43,117 bases of DNA from the NCBI GenBank assembly GCA_017469465.1, contig JAFUGH010000006.1:1-43117 (forward strand), in the 5' to 3' direction. This document shows positions 7,621-17,882 of the stretch, in pieces. Positions within the stretch are counted from its first letter, which is position 1; every line of letters starts with the position of its first letter. The position numbers and the translations under genes were made by a program. This DNA is from Clostridia bacterium. GTDB taxonomy: Bacteria; Bacillota; Clostridia; TANB77; UBA1234. Under the pieces are notes generated by a model. The model did not search any database. It saw nothing but the letters and a program-made list of their open reading frames with translations, and was not told the DNA's origin.

Positions 7621-10446
7621 TTATTTCATTAAATATTTCTTTAAAAACTTACCTGTATAAGAATGTTCATCCTTTGCTACTTTTTCTGGTGTACCGGTAG
7701 CGACAACAGTTCCGCCACCAATTCCCCCCTCTGGTCCAAGGTCTACTATATAGTCTGCTACTTTTATAATATCTAAGTTATGTTCTATTACAACGATACT
7801 GTTACCCCCTTCAACTAAACGTTGTAAAATATCTACTAGTCTATGTACATCTGCCATATGTAATCCAGTTGTTGGTTCGTCTAAAATATAAAGTGTTTTT
7901 CCGGTAGATTTACGAGCTAATTCGGTTGCTAATTTTACTCTTTGTGCTTCACCACCAGATAATGTGGTTGAAGATTGTCCCAATTTTACATATCCCAAAC
8001 CTACATCAAATAATGTTTGTAATTTATTTTTTATTTTAGGAATATTAGCAAAAAAGTCTAATGCCTCTTCAACTGTCATATCTAGAACTTCTGCTATATT
8101 TTTTCCTTTATACTTAACCTCTAATGTTTCTCTATTATATCGTTTTCCTTTACAAACATCACATGGTACATACACATCAGATAAAAAGTGCATTTCAATT
8201 CTTACTATGCCATCCCCCTCGCATGCTTCACATCTTCCACCAGGAACATTAAAGCTAAATCTTCCTTTCTGATATCCTCTCATTTTTGCCTCATTTGTTT
8301 CTGCAAACAAATCTCTAATTAAATCGAATGTACCAGTATATGTTGCTGGATTAGAACGTGGGGTTCTTCCTATCGGTGATTGATCTATGTTTATAACTTT
8401 ATCTAAATTTTCTATCCCCTTTATCTTTTCACACTTACCTGTTTTTAAACTTGCTCTATTTAATTCATTAGCAAGTCTTTTATATAACACTTCGTTAACT
8501 AACGATGATTTTCCACTACCAGAAACACCTGTTACTACTGTCATTACTCCAAGAGGAATTTTAACATTGATTTCTTGTAAATTATTTTCTTTTGCTTTTA
8601 CAATTTCTAAAAACTTTCCATTGCCTTTTCTTCTCTTCTTAGGCACTTCAATTTTTAATTCGCCGCTTAAATATTTTCCAGTAATAGAATTTGGGTTTTT
8701 CTTAATTTCTTCCGCAGTTCCTTCTGCAATAACATTTCCACCGTGTACTCCTGCACCTGGTCCAATATCAATAATATGATCTGCAGCATACATTGTATCT
8801 TCATCATGTTCAACCACGATTAACGAATTTCCCATATCGCGAAGTTTCTTTAAAGTTGCAATTAATTTTTCATTATCTCTTTGGTGAAGTCCAATGCTCG
8901 GTTCATCTAAAATATATAGCACTCCCATAAGTCCCGAACCGATTTGAGTAGCCAGTCTAATTCTTTGTGCTTCCCCACCAGATAACGTTCCTGCATTTCT
9001 CGAAAGAGTTAAATAATCTAGTCCAACATCAATTAAAAATTGAAGTCTTGCATTTAATTCTTTAAAAATTTGTTCACCTATCATTTTGTCTTTCTCACTA
9101 AGTTTTAACTTGTTTAAATAATCTTTTATTTCAACAATTGAAAGAGAAGTAAGTTCATAAATATTTTTCTTTCCAACTGTAACTGCTAATGCTTCTTTTC
9201 TAAGCCTAGAGCCATTACAATCTGGACAATCGCTAGATGTCATATAATGCTCATAAAACTCTCTCATGCCATTGGAACTTGTTTCTTTATACCTTCTCTC
9301 CATTGTATTTACAATTCCCTCAAAAGGCGAAGTAAATTGCCTTGTACCAGTTTTACTTTCATATTTAAAGTCTATCTTTTCATCACCCGTACCATATAAA
9401 ACTTTATCTAAAAAGTCCTTTGGTAAGTCTTTTATTTTTTTAGTAACATCAACTCCATAATGCTCTCCAAGACAGCGAATATACATTAATCCCATACTAT
9501 CTTTTTCTAGACTCCATCCCATTCCTTTGATGCCACCATTTAATAAAGTTTTCTCGTGATCTGCCATAATTAAGTCTGGATCCATCTTCATTAAATTACC
9601 AATACCGCCACATGTTGGACACCATCCAAATGGATTGTTAAAAGAAAACATCCTTGGTGTTAATTCTTCTATGCTGATTCCACAATCTGGACAAGCATAA
9701 TTTTGAGAAAACAACAATTCTTCTTTGCCAATAACATCTATAATAACAAGTTTGTTACCATACTTCAAAGCTGTTTCAATTGAATCATTTGCTCTATTTC
9801 TAATTTCAGATTTTACAATTAATCTATCGACAATTATTTCAATATTGTGCTTTTTCTTTTTATCTAAATTAATCTCATCTTCACCAAGTTCATACATTTG
9901 TCCATCTACGCGAACTCTTACGAAACCATCCTTTTTTGCATCATCAAATAGTTTAGAATACTCACCTTTTTTTCCCCTAACAACAGGTGAAAGCACTTGC
10001 ACTCTTGTTCCTTCTGGAAGAGCCATTACACTATCAACAATTTGGTCAATTGTTTGTTGTTTAATTACTTTGCCACATTTAGGACAATGTGGTGTTCCGA
10101 CTCTAGCATATAAAAGTCTCAAATAGTCATAAATTTCTGTAACAGTTCCTACTGTAGACCTTGGGTTTTTAGAAGTTGTTTTTTGGTCAATAGAAATGGC
10201 AGGTGAAAGTCCTTCAATTAGCTCCACATCTGGTTTCTCCATAATTCCTAAAAACATTCTTGCATAAGAAGATAAGCTTTCTACATACCTTCTTTGTCCT
10301 TCTGCATAAATAGTATCAAAAGCAAGTGATGATTTACCAGAACCACTTAGTCCTGTAATAACTACCAATTTATCCCTTGGAATTTGTAAGTCTATATTTT
10401 TTAAATTATTTACTTTTGCTCCTTTAATATTTATATATTCTAGCAT
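7621..10446 (-). CDS. uvrA: UvrABC excinuclease subunit A
   Basis: UvrA is the damage-sensing ATPase of nucleotide excision repair; a dimer scans DNA and loads UvrB. The 941-residue product (normal length) has two ABC ATPase halves: Walker [13 protein letters not shown] near residue 33 and [14 protein letters not shown] near 640, and signature motifs [12 protein letters not shown] and [12 protein letters not shown]. Zinc-binding cysteine pairs are present (CPKCGK, CPDC with CPTC, and CEAC with CDVC). The start is ATG 10446 because GGGAGG precedes it and [10 protein letters not shown] is the family start; an in-frame ATG at 10500 lies inside a repeat. No uvrB or uvrC is next to it. Confidence 0.97.
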   Translation of the reverse strand: MLEYINIKGAKVNNLKNIDLQIPRDKLVVITGLSGSGKSSLAFDTIYAEGQRRYVESLSSYARMFLGIMEKPDVELIEGLSPAISIDQKTTSKNPRSTVGTVTEIYDYLRLLYARVGTPHCPKCGKVIKQQTIDQIVDSVMALPEGTRVQVLSPVVRGKKGEYSKLFDDAKKDGFVRVRVDGQMYELGEDEINLDKKKKHNIEIIVDRLIVKSEIRNRANDSIETALKYGNKLVIIDVIGKEELLFSQNYACPDCGISIEELTPRMFSFNNPFGWCPTCGGIGNLMKMDPDLIMADHEKTLLNGGIKGMGWSLEKDSMGLMYIRCLGEHYGVDVTKKIKDLPKDFLDKVLYGTGDEKIDFKYESKTGTRQFTSPFEGIVNTMERRYKETSSNGMREFYEHYMTSSDCPDCNGSRLRKEALAVTVGKKNIYELTSLSIVEIKDYLNKLKLSEKDKMIGEQIFKELNARLQFLIDVGLDYLTLSRNAGTLSGGEAQRIRLATQIGSGLMGVLYILDEPSIGLHQRDNEKLIATLKKLRDMGNSLIVVEHDEDTMYAADHIIDIGPGAGVHGGNVIAEGTAEEIKKNPNSITGKYLSGELKIEVPKKRRKGNGKFLEIVKAKENNLQEINVKIPLGVMTVVTGVSGSGKSSLVNEVLYKRLANELNRASLKTGKCEKIKGIENLDKVINIDQSPIGRTPRSNPATYTGTFDLIRDLFAETNEAKMRGYQKGRFSFNVPGGRCEACEGDGIVRIEMHFLSDVYVPCDVCKGKRYNRETLEVKYKGKNIAEVLDMTVEEALDFFANIPKIKNKLQTLFDVGLGYVKLGQSSTTLSGGEAQRVKLATELARKSTGKTLYILDEPTTGLHMADVHRLVDILQRLVEGGNSIVVIEHNLDIIKVADYIVDLGPEGGIGGGTVVATGTPEKVAKDEHSYTGKFLKKYLMK

Positions 10447-10473
10447 GGCGCTCCTCCCTTTATATTGTTCGTA

Positions 10474-10522
10474 GTAGCGTATGGGCACTGTGTGCTCCAC
10501 GGCGAACTACGTTCACCGCTAC
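10474..10522. repeat. Inverted pair of GTAG hairpin repeats upstream of uvrA
   Basis: Two copies abut with their GTAG feet pointing outwards: one starts GTAGCG at 10474, the other ends GCTAC at 10522. Both hairpins are imperfect. They lie 28-76 bases upstream of the uvrA start and are probably in its 5' untranslated region. Confidence 0.7.
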
Positions 10523-10605
10523 ATTATTTCGCATATCCGATTTATTATATCACATCCTCAAATAATAATCTACTAAAAATGAACAAATGTTTGAGATATT
10601 ATTAA

Positions 10606-10759
10606 ATGGCGCACACTGTGCGCCGCTACGAAAAAACACACCATGGCGCACACTTTGCGATGCTACGAAAAAAAATGTGCCATTGCCAACACTTATAGAA
10701 AGGAAATTTCAGAATCTCTGAAATTAATCACAATCGTAGCGGCGAACAGTGTTCGCCAT
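10606..10759. repeat. Cluster of three GTAG hairpin repeats
   Basis: Copies at 10606-10629 (GGCGCACA pairing with TGTGCGCC, perfect), 10643-10665 (one arm decayed) and 10736-10759 (opposite orientation, GGCGAACA pairing with TGTTCGCC). The first two are direct copies at 37 bp period. A further remnant lies near 10770-10795. Together with the pair at 10474 they take up most of the 424 bp gap between uvrA and the surface protein. I see no gene in this gap. Confidence 0.8.
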
Positions 10760-10793
10760 TATGATTTTTGTGGAGAATAATGTGTGTGGCTAC

Positions 10794-10829
10794 AAAAAAC
10801 CTCGAAATGCCTTTCGACACTCGAGGTTT
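10794..10829 (-). terminator. Terminator of the SLH / surface-protein operon
   Basis: On the minus strand AAACCTCGA pairs with TCGAGGTTT, followed by TTTTG. It is 40 bases downstream of the surface-protein stop codon. Confidence 0.8.
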
Positions 10830-10870
10830 CAGATTGTTTTATGTTTAAGCAATTATGCTTATTTCAACTA

Positions 10871-13800
10871 TTAATGTGTTCCTGTTGTATCATAGTTTTG
10901 TGTTGTTGCTAATCTACCATAGATAGCTACTGGAACTGTTGCAGTTGCACCTGAACCAATCTTCCATCCATCATTCAACACACCATATTGAGAAGCAACT
11001 GTACGTGGTAAATAGTAACTTGTAGCTGCATTTTCAACATCCCATTGTGTTTGCACTCCATCACCTTCAGGTGATGGTAAATTATAGCCCAAATAATCTG
11101 CTCCACTTGCACTCGCCGTCTTAATTGAGAAATACACAGTTAAACTACCTTCATTTGATAATGCATTACCTGCACTATCTCTATAAGTTACATTATTCGG
11201 TATTGTATAATCTCCATACCAATGACTTACTTTCTTGTAAAGTGAATTTTGATCTATACCAGAATTTGTTGCCAAGGTCGCCCAGTTATTTCCTTCGCCA
11301 TAGAAATTTGGTAATGTTCCATTTGCAACATATCCAAGAAATGGCGTTCTTAACTCTTTACCTACTTCAACTTGATAATAAGTTCCCAAACTTGGTCTTG
11401 GATTCTTATATTCATTAGAATATATTCCCAAACCGACCGTTCTTTCACGTTGATATTCTTCTAATGTTCTATTTGCATCAGTTACTGAGGTTAGTCTTGT
11501 TATTGTTGTATCTAATTTTTTACCATTTTGATATAAATCTACTTTTACGGGTGCTCCACCCTCTTTTGGTATGTAATAGAATGAAGGTGTTATCACTATT
11601 TTTGAATTTTCTTCTCCTTTAGTATTTACTGAAAAATAGAATTTCGTTCCTTTCATTATTCCATTATTGTATTTCGCATTTTGTTGTTCGTTTCCTTGAC
11701 CAATTGGAAAAATATTTGCTTTATATTCTGATGCATTTGAAAGCAAAGAGGTCTTCCAAATTTTATCTCCTTCATGCAAATTTGTTACCGTAAAATCATA
11801 TACTTGTCCAACAACTCTAACCTTTAATTCTGCTCCACCTTTTCTCGTTGAGCTAAATGAGTCATTGTGATAATTAAATTCTACATTTGCTTTTATAACA
11901 TAATCATCATTAATTTTTTCTTGAACCCACACTGGAACACTAATTCCTTCTATTTTAATATTCCAAACTATCTTTTCCTCTGTCATTTCAGAAACATAAT
12001 TTTGCATTTCTTGTGGTGTAAACACAATAGATTCCTGTCCACCTTTATACAATTTTCCATTATAGTATACGTCAAACGGAATGCTGAATGTTACAGTTGG
12101 TTGATAATTTGTACTATCATAATCATTCATATTAGTATATCCAAAGTTAAATTCCAATGATCCACTTTGATCTAGTACCCAATAGTATGTATCTTTCGCT
12201 TTGTTAGCCATTAATTGGTTTGGTACGTCACTTGATCTAAAATAGCCAGCTTTTCTATAGCCATCTGGATTATTGGCATAATCAGTTGTATCTGGTGTTG
12301 GAACATAAAGGATTCCATCCATATAGTAGAACACTAGCTTTTGCTCTGATAAGGTTTCGTCATAAGACACAAAAACAGTATCATATTCTTGTTCTTCTTG
12401 TCCATTATTTAAATTATATTTTACAAATGGATAATCATTTTTTGCCTTTGCTTCGTAATAAGAATAAGATGTTGGTGGATTATGAAGACTATCTGTCACA
12501 GGAGACAATTTTATTTCTTCTTGCCACTTTGTAATTGGCAATGGATTTCCATTTAGGAACCTATGCTCTATTACTAATCTTTGCGTTGGTTGATGATAAT
12601 AAAATACTACCAGCACATCCGCAGACATATAATCATAGTTAAATATAGAATCATATAAGTCATATGTTACATTTACTGATGCTGTATTTCCTGATTTTAT
12701 ATCCACTGTAGGTCCATCATATAATTTAATCTTATTAGTTTGTAAATTAACACTTTCTGCTGCTCCAAAATAAGACATTCCTGGTATTACACTATACATA
12801 TTAGCATTAGTATATTTCTGACTTGTAAATTTACTTTCATAATCAGCTTCTTTATATGACTTATCTACTGCTAACTTTAATGTTTGTGATGAAACTTCCG
12901 TATTCCAATTATTATCAATTGCAATCGGCATTCCATTTTCTAAACATACCCCTACCACTTTTATATTAACAGTTGGAACATAATAAAATGTTATCGTATG
13001 ATTACTTCCATCATATGAGAAAATATGTGATCCGTCTGAACTTACCTTACCATCTATTACCATTTTGGTATGCTCATAATAAAATGCTCTTTCTCCAATG
13101 CCATTAAGCCAATATATATCACTAGAATCAAAGAACTGCCTTTCACTTGTATTATTACTTACTAATTCTACTTCTCTTGTTCCTAATACTTGTGTATTAC
13201 TCGGGGCTGTTCCACTAAATAATGAATTATGAACACTTTCATATTGACTATCTGATGATAAATCTCCTTTTAATAAAACATATTTTGCTTGCACCTTGGT
13301 TTTGACAACTTTCTTATACAAAAAAATAATCGTATGTGATTTATTATCATTTGGTACTGAAATTTGATTAGAATTACTGTGATTCGTTCCATCAATAGTA
13401 ATTCTAGTACCCTCATAATCTGAAATATTAGGTCTATTAAGTGGTGAATTGTTTAACGTTGCTGTTGTTTGTGCTTTTAATGTTTTGTTAGTTCCCTCTT
13501 CTAAATATTGTACTGTTACTTTTCTATACCAAAAAACAATCGTATGTGATTTATTATCATTTGGTACTGAAATTTGATTAGCATTACTGTAATTCGTTCC
13601 ATCAATAGTAATTCTAGTGCCTTCATAGTTTGCAATACCAGGTCTTGTAAAGTTATCTCCTACCTTTGCTGTTGTTTGGTCTCTTAATGTTGTGTTACTT
13701 CCTTCTTCTAAATATTGTACAGTAGTTGTTGGAGCTTCCAAAGTTTCCGGCTGTCCAAAATCACAAATTGCAGTACCACAATTTCTACCCGCTGACCATC

Positions 13801-14656
13801 TAAATCTTGTACCAGATGCATCTGCTATTACAGAAAAACCAGCTTCTGTACCAGCCTCCTCTGAACTAGCATTTTTATCTTTATATGAATTTTCTTCCGA
13901 ACCTGTAATTCTAAGATTTCCATCAATATATTTATAATACAAAGTAGAATCATTTTTTACTTTTAATGTATCTAATTTAAAGCCATCCAAAAGTGTTATA
14001 CCTTCTGAAGCATCTCCATAGCCAAATTTAGACGATATATCAAGATCTTTTACCGCATATACAAATGTACCATTTTTGACATTACCATCTCTATCTACAA
14101 TTTGCATTGTAACATCATAAGTTACGTAATCAGCTGCAGAATTAAGAGTGCTTCCCATAAGATATCCTTCTATCCAAGGTGCTTTGTCATTATTAGAACC
14201 GGCTATTCTAAAAACCCTTAGTCTCTTCCCATTCCCCTTTGATTTATTATAGTTATATATATGCATATTACTTATGGTTATTTTCAAATCATATTTATTA
14301 TTTCCAGAATCTACTGCCGCATTTGGACATGTTATTGTTAACGTTTCATTAAGATCACTGATCTTTTTATTTGGTAACTTATAATACAAATATTTTCCAT
14401 CTGAATTTGAACCTATCTCAATTTTATTGTTACTTGTGCTATAAATGTAGTTGCTGTCGCTACATTCTGAAAAATCCAATTTAAAATTTACTGTTGTAGC
14501 TTGCTCTAATGTTTTATCTGTTGCTATACCACTATTTTGATTTGTCACAGATTGATAGCTACTATCCATAGATGCCTGTACTGCACTGCATAAAATCACA
14601 TTTAAAACAAGTACTAATAGCAAAATAATTTTAATATTTTTTCTTATGTTTTTCAT
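10871..14656 (-). CDS. Large secreted MucBP-like repeat surface protein
   Basis: A 1261-residue exported protein. It has a signal peptide at 1-29 (KIILLLVLVLNVILCSAVQA). Residues about 40-310 form an unassigned Thr/Asn/Ser-rich region with beta character. Two nearly identical 70-residue MucBP-like repeats follow at about 310-450, each starting TVQYLEEG and ending near ISVPNDNKSHTI, then further related beta modules that contain FYYHQPTQRLVIEHRFLNG and KLVFYYMDG. The C-terminus has neither an LPXTG motif nor a membrane anchor. MucBP-type modules in other Firmicutes bind mucin or glycans; binding here is inferred only. It follows the SLH gene by 21 bp, so the two are co-transcribed, and the SLH protein might hold it at the surface. 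The ATG at 14656 follows GAAAGGAAAG. Confidence 0.82.
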   Translation of the reverse strand: MKNIRKNIKIILLLVLVLNVILCSAVQASMDSSYQSVTNQNSGIATDKTLEQATTVNFKLDFSECSDSNYIYSTSNNKIEIGSNSDGKYLYYKLPNKKISDLNETLTITCPNAAVDSGNNKYDLKITISNMHIYNYNKSKGNGKRLRVFRIAGSNNDKAPWIEGYLMGSTLNSAADYVTYDVTMQIVDRDGNVKNGTFVYAVKDLDISSKFGYGDASEGITLLDGFKLDTLKVKNDSTLYYKYIDGNLRITGSEENSYKDKNASSEEAGTEAGFSVIADASGTRFRWSAGRNCGTAICDFGQPETLEAPTTTVQYLEEGSNTTLRDQTTAKVGDNFTRPGIANYEGTRITIDGTNYSNANQISVPNDNKSHTIVFWYRKVTVQYLEEGTNKTLKAQTTATLNNSPLNRPNISDYEGTRITIDGTNHSNSNQISVPNDNKSHTIIFLYKKVVKTKVQAKYVLLKGDLSSDSQYESVHNSLFSGTAPSNTQVLGTREVELVSNNTSERQFFDSSDIYWLNGIGERAFYYEHTKMVIDGKVSSDGSHIFSYDGSNHTITFYYVPTVNIKVVGVCLENGMPIAIDNNWNTEVSSQTLKLAVDKSYKEADYESKFTSQKYTNANMYSVIPGMSYFGAAESVNLQTNKIKLYDGPTVDIKSGNTASVNVTYDLYDSIFNYDYMSADVLVVFYYHQPTQRLVIEHRFLNGNPLPITKWQEEIKLSPVTDSLHNPPTSYSYYEAKAKNDYPFVKYNLNNGQEEQEYDTVFVSYDETLSEQKLVFYYMDGILYVPTPDTTDYANNPDGYRKAGYFRSSDVPNQLMANKAKDTYYWVLDQSGSLEFNFGYTNMNDYDSTNYQPTVTFSIPFDVYYNGKLYKGGQESIVFTPQEMQNYVSEMTEEKIVWNIKIEGISVPVWVQEKINDDYVIKANVEFNYHNDSFSSTRKGGAELKVRVVGQVYDFTVTNLHEGDKIWKTSLLSNASEYKANIFPIGQGNEQQNAKYNNGIMKGTKFYFSVNTKGEENSKIVITPSFYYIPKEGGAPVKVDLYQNGKKLDTTITRLTSVTDANRTLEEYQRERTVGLGIYSNEYKNPRPSLGTYYQVEVGKELRTPFLGYVANGTLPNFYGEGNNWATLATNSGIDQNSLYKKVSHWYGDYTIPNNVTYRDSAGNALSNEGSLTVYFSIKTASASGADYLGYNLPSPEGDGVQTQWDVENAATSYYLPRTVASQYGVLNDGWKIGSGATATVPVAIYGRLATTQNYDTTGTH
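13311..13727 (-). repeat. Internal 210 bp DNA duplication in the surface-protein gene
   Basis: The segment near 13531-13727 is repeated at about 13321-13517 with few changes; both contain AATCGTATGTGATTTATTAT at the same offset, 210 bp apart. The period is 70 codons, so the duplication keeps frame and encodes the two MucBP-like repeats. High DNA identity points to recent duplication or gene conversion. Confidence 0.85.
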
Positions 14657-14677
14657 CGTTTCTTTCCTTTCTATTAA

Positions 14678-15280
14678 TTATTTTATACTCATATAAACAG
14701 ATAATATTTTAGCTGCTTCCGCTCTTGTTAAATTGTTCCCTGGTTTAAATGTACCATCTGTATAACCACTAATCACATTTGAAGCAACTGCATGGCTTAA
14801 TAATGCTGCTTCTTTATTATTTAAATTAATAGTATCCTTAAATTTTAGTGCCATTGTTTTTTGCCCATTTCTTCTTATTTTAGTATCACAAAGACTAAGT
14901 ATCTCCACTACTTTAAGTCTATTAATTGGTTCGTCAATATTGTCTTTATTAATTACAATATCTTCCTCATTAACAATATGGTAATTTTGTGCCATTTTTA
15001 AATATACCGCTGCCCAATGGTCAAATTCAGGCTCTACTATTTCGAATCTAGGATTTTCAAAACTTGCCGTCAAGATTAATTTTAAAAATTGTCCATTAGT
15101 TAAAGTATCATTTGGTCCATAATTACCATCCGTATACCCATTAATAACTCCTTTACTCGTTAATTCATTGATATATTGTGCTGCCCAATGGTCTTCCGGC
15201 ACATCTGGGAATGCTGCATACGAAACCATAGGTAGTGCTAACAATGCCACCACTAATAATAAAGTTATAATCTTTTTCAT
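14678..15280 (-). CDS. Secreted three-SLH-domain protein
   Basis: A 200-residue protein made of a signal peptide (KKIITLLLVVALLALPMVSYA) and three S-layer homology motifs: residues about 23-65 (FPDVPEDHWAAQYINELTSKGVINGYTDG), about 83-140 (divergent, without the usual GYxDG) and about 145-200 (ISGYTDGTFKPGNNLTRAEAA). SLH domains bind pyruvylated secondary cell-wall polymers and hold proteins on the surface. It has no other domain, so it may be a stand-alone anchor or spacer. The ATG at 15280 follows AGGAGGG. It is the first gene of the operon with the MucBP-like protein. Confidence 0.88.
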   Translation of the reverse strand: MKKIITLLLVVALLALPMVSYAAFPDVPEDHWAAQYINELTSKGVINGYTDGNYGPNDTLTNGQFLKLILTASFENPRFEIVEPEFDHWAAVYLKMAQNYHIVNEEDIVINKDNIDEPINRLKVVEILSLCDTKIRRNGQKTMALKFKDTINLNNKEAALLSHAVASNVISGYTDGTFKPGNNLTRAEAAKILSVYMSIK

Positions 15281-15407
15281 AAAACACCCTCCTAAACTAT
15301 TCTATTCCTTAAAAATTTTACCATATTTACACTATATTTTGATACTCACCATTAAAATTTAATTGTTTTGTAATATTTTTGTAATATTTTTGTAACAACT
15401 ACTTTTA

Positions 15408-15466
15408 ACAAAAAAGACATAAGATTTTGTGCATACTAATTAACACACAAAAACCTATGTCTTTTT
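15408..15466. terminator. Terminator between SLH operon and upstream gene
   Basis: A long stem starts AAAAAAGACATAAG and closes CCTATGTCTTTTT, with T runs on both strands. On the minus strand it ends the transcript of the 15484-17702 genes before the SLH operon begins. Next to it, three TTGTAATATTT-like units repeat near 15367-15395. Confidence 0.82.
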
Positions 15467-15483
15467 CATTCATTACATTTGTT

Positions 15484-15876
15484 TTACTCGATATTTTTTT
15501 CTTGTATTAACTTTTCAAGACCACCATTAACTAATTTTCCAGCTTTTTCGTTAACCAACCCCAAATGTTTCAGTAAAACATCTTCTCCCTCTTCATACTC
15601 ATCTTTTTCTTCAAAAAATAATTCATGAAATACATTTGCGTTTGCATCATATTGAAAAAAACGTCGTTTATAAAAATCCTCAAAAGGTAAATACTCTACA
15701 GTTACTTCTAGCACTTCACCGTCTTCAAAATGATATGTTCTAGCATTTGTTAAAACAATTTCAAGAGGATTTAGAGAACTATATATCTGATACCGAACTA
15801 CTCCTTTTACCTTTTTCTTTAAGTATACTTTACCTCCAACTGCCCAAAACAAATTAAAAAGAAGTTCCGGTTTCAT
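15484..15876 (-). CDS. Hypothetical protein
   Basis: A 130-residue protein that I do not recognise. The ATG at 15876 follows AAGGGGGG. The first half is strand-like (KVYLKKKVKGVVRYQIYSS, then YHFEDGEVLEVTVEYLPF). The second half is acidic (FFEEKDEYEEGEDVLL) and ends in a helix. No signal peptide or membrane segment is seen. It is the last gene before a terminator and lies 68 bp after the HD-GYP gene on the same strand. No function is proposed. Confidence 0.7.
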   Translation of the reverse strand: MKPELLFNLFWAVGGKVYLKKKVKGVVRYQIYSSLNPLEIVLTNARTYHFEDGEVLEVTVEYLPFEDFYKRRFFQYDANANVFHELFFEEKDEYEEGEDVLLKHLGLVNEKAGKLVNGGLEKLIQEKNIE

Positions 15877-15944
15877 CCAGCTCCCCCCTTATATAAATCT
15901 AAAGTAGGCTAATTATATAACCTCAAAACTTAAAAGTCAATGTT

Positions 15945-16889
15945 TTATCGATAATATGGTTCATTTGGATACCAGTTTTCTTTCTTAGCATATGTATATG
16001 CTTCATCATATTGTGCTTGCAATTTATGCTCTTCACTAATTAAGAACTGTAGTCTCTCTTCTTCTTTTTCTAATGCCTTTTGTTTTACTGTTAATAAATT
16101 AGCATTTATACTCATGTCATACCCCGGTGCTAATTCATATTTTTTTAGTTTCTTTACTAATTTAGGTGTATAACCATTATCATAAATTTGCTTATAAATT
16201 TTTTCTATATCATGCATTATCTGAATATTATTTTTAAACTCCTGTACATTTTTTTTACAAGTGGTAATTTCTTCATATAATTCAGAAAGAAGATATTCAA
16301 TTAAATGTACTAATATTTTACTACTCATTTTATCTTTCTTTGCATCTCCAAGCATGATATCGATTGCTTGACTTTTTTTAAAGCCTTCTTTATATTGTCT
16401 CTTTCTTGTTAAAGCATCATATACGTCTGCGACCTTAACTACTGAAGCTTCAAAAGGAATCTGATTTCCAACCAATTTATCTGGATAGCCACTTCCATCA
16501 AAGCTTTCATGATGCCACCTAGCAACAGGAGCATACTCCCTAAGCTCTTTATATTTCATGCAAATATCATAACCATGTGTTGTATGCGTTTTTATAATTT
16601 CGTACTCTTCATCTGTCAGCTTTCCACTTTTTTGTAAAACTTCGTTCGGTACCATAATTTTACCAACATCATGTAAATATGCACCAAGCACAATATGTTT
16701 CAATCTCGTATAATCCATATTAAGTTCTTCACAAATTTTTGTAGTAATGTTTGTAACTCCACGTACGTGAGCATCTGTAAAAATATCAAGTCCACCAAGT
16801 ATCGCAACTTCATATTTTATCTCATTCGATAATTCGTTATAGTTTATTTTTTTAGATTTCAACACATCATATGGTTTAAATTTTTTCAT
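15945..16889 (-). CDS. HD-GYP domain phosphohydrolase
   Basis: HD-GYP proteins hydrolyse cyclic di-GMP or related cyclic dinucleotides using a metal centre. In this 314-residue protein the HD pair is at 73-74 (LGAYLHDVGKIMVPNEVL), further conserved His residues lie at 102-105 and 126-127 (ARWHHESFDGSGYP), and the GYP signature is at 134-136. The catalytic domain spans about 35-205. Residues 210-314 form a helical, probably coiled-coil tail ending NWYPNEPYYR. No receiver or membrane domain is attached, so the input is unclear. It starts 12 bp after the upstream gene at 16902, which suggests one transcript and perhaps a shared task. Cyclic di-GMP activity is inferred from the family. Confidence 0.9.
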   Translation of the reverse strand: MKKFKPYDVLKSKKINYNELSNEIKYEVAILGGLDIFTDAHVRGVTNITTKICEELNMDYTRLKHIVLGAYLHDVGKIMVPNEVLQKSGKLTDEEYEIIKTHTTHGYDICMKYKELREYAPVARWHHESFDGSGYPDKLVGNQIPFEASVVKVADVYDALTRKRQYKEGFKKSQAIDIMLGDAKKDKMSSKILVHLIEYLLSELYEEITTCKKNVQEFKNNIQIMHDIEKIYKQIYDNGYTPKLVKKLKKYELAPGYDMSINANLLTVKQKALEKEEERLQFLISEEHKLQAQYDEAYTYAKKENWYPNEPYYR

Positions 16890-16901
16890 TTTTTCACCTG
16901 C

Positions 16902-17702
16902 TTATATGACTTTATAAGTTCTTTCACTTAAATTATACTCTATCAATTCATTTCCAATTTTTATTATGACTTTTGCAACTGTATTACTAAAATCAGCTTC
17001 AATATAATTGACATAGTAATTTAATTCCTCGCACATTTTTTCTTTGTCAAAGTTTTGACTAAAGAACTCAGAAGAAACAACTTCAACAAAAATAATGTTG
17101 TTTTCAAATTTAAAATAATCATCTGTTAATTTTCTGACCTTGATAAATATTTTATTTTTAAACTCTGATATGTATTCATTCATCGTAATATTTGAGGTAT
17201 TAGGTGCAATGATAAGTCCACCTCTTACTTTAACTGTTTTCACTCTATTATTATATTTTTTGTATTCTATATATCCATCTAATTCATTTTTCCTAAGTCT
17301 ATATTCTTTTACTTCCTCATTTAATTTATTAGCGACCCAATCATTTCCTATATATATTTTAGTAATTTCAATTCCTGTTTTTTCACCATTTCTAGTAAGA
17401 ATAAAATCTGGTGTTTCGCTTTTTTCAATATAACCTGATTTTATTTTTGCTTTTTCTAAATATTCAAATAATGATATAAATTCTTTAACTTCTTTTTCTA
17501 AATTTCTATTTCTTTTTATATTCCTAAAGACATCAATATTCCACTCTTTGATTTCTGCTTTTGGAGCATTTCCTCGTCTAAATCTAAGTGTATATTTATT
17601 TAACATCATCACTTTATTATCAATATGTATTTTAATGTATGCATCTTCTATATTTCCTCTAGATTCATGCAGATCAACAATGTCATTAATAGAATCAATC
17701 AT
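16902..17702 (-). CDS. Hypothetical protein, possible PD-(D/E)XK fold
   Basis: A 266-residue soluble protein from ATG 17702, which has GGAGG five bases upstream; an in-frame ATG at 17726 has none. I do not recognise the full-length family. In the middle is ETPDFILTRNGEKTGIEITK, in which PDF, a short hairpin and the E-x-T-K strand resemble the catalytic core of PD-(D/E)XK nucleases, and a glutamate-rich helix (KEVKEFISLFEYLEKAK) precedes it as in that fold. Some proteins with this core are not nucleases. It is the first gene of a three-gene run with the HD-GYP protein and is divergent from the HtrA gene. Function remains open. Confidence 0.6.
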   Translation of the reverse strand: MIDSINDIVDLHESRGNIEDAYIKIHIDNKVMMLNKYTLRFRRGNAPKAEIKEWNIDVFRNIKRNRNLEKEVKEFISLFEYLEKAKIKSGYIEKSETPDFILTRNGEKTGIEITKIYIGNDWVANKLNEEVKEYRLRKNELDGYIEYKKYNNRVKTVKVRGGLIIAPNTSNITMNEYISEFKNKIFIKVRKLTDDYFKFENNIIFVEVVSSEFFSQNFDKEKMCEELNYYVNYIEADFSNTVAKVIIKIGNELIEYNLSERTYKVI

Positions 17703-17725
17703 AATTTCCTCCCAAAAATTTATCA

Positions 17726-17754
17726 TTGTTTTTCATAAAATTTTCATTTATAAT
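17726..17754 (+). promoter_or_regulatory. Possible promoter of the HtrA-type protease gene
   Basis: TTGTTT (17726-17731), 17 bases and TATAAT (17749-17754). The -10 is perfect, the -35 weak. It would give a leader of about 120 nt containing the degenerate repeat at 17798. Confidence 0.5.
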
Positions 17755-17797
17755 ACATATTAGTGACATATTTGTGTACTAATATATTTAGTGTAAA

Positions 17798-17822
17798 GAC
17801 GAGTGCTACTCGCCTAACTACA
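17798..17822. repeat. Degenerate GTAG-type repeat
   Basis: The inner arms GCGAGTAG and its complement (GACGAGTGCTACTCGCC on the plus strand) and the ending CTACA follow the pattern of the main repeat family, but two bases differ at the foot (CTAACTACA). It lies in the leader of the HtrA gene. Confidence 0.5.
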
Positions 17823-17882
17823 TAATTAGTATATATCAATTAAAATAAATATTCAATATTTTTTGAAAGGGATGGTATTTTT

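Noticed and set aside
10447..10500. N-terminal extension of UvrA
   Set aside because: The extra 18 residues would be encoded by a GTAG repeat; the internal ATG has a strong ribosome site and matches the family start.
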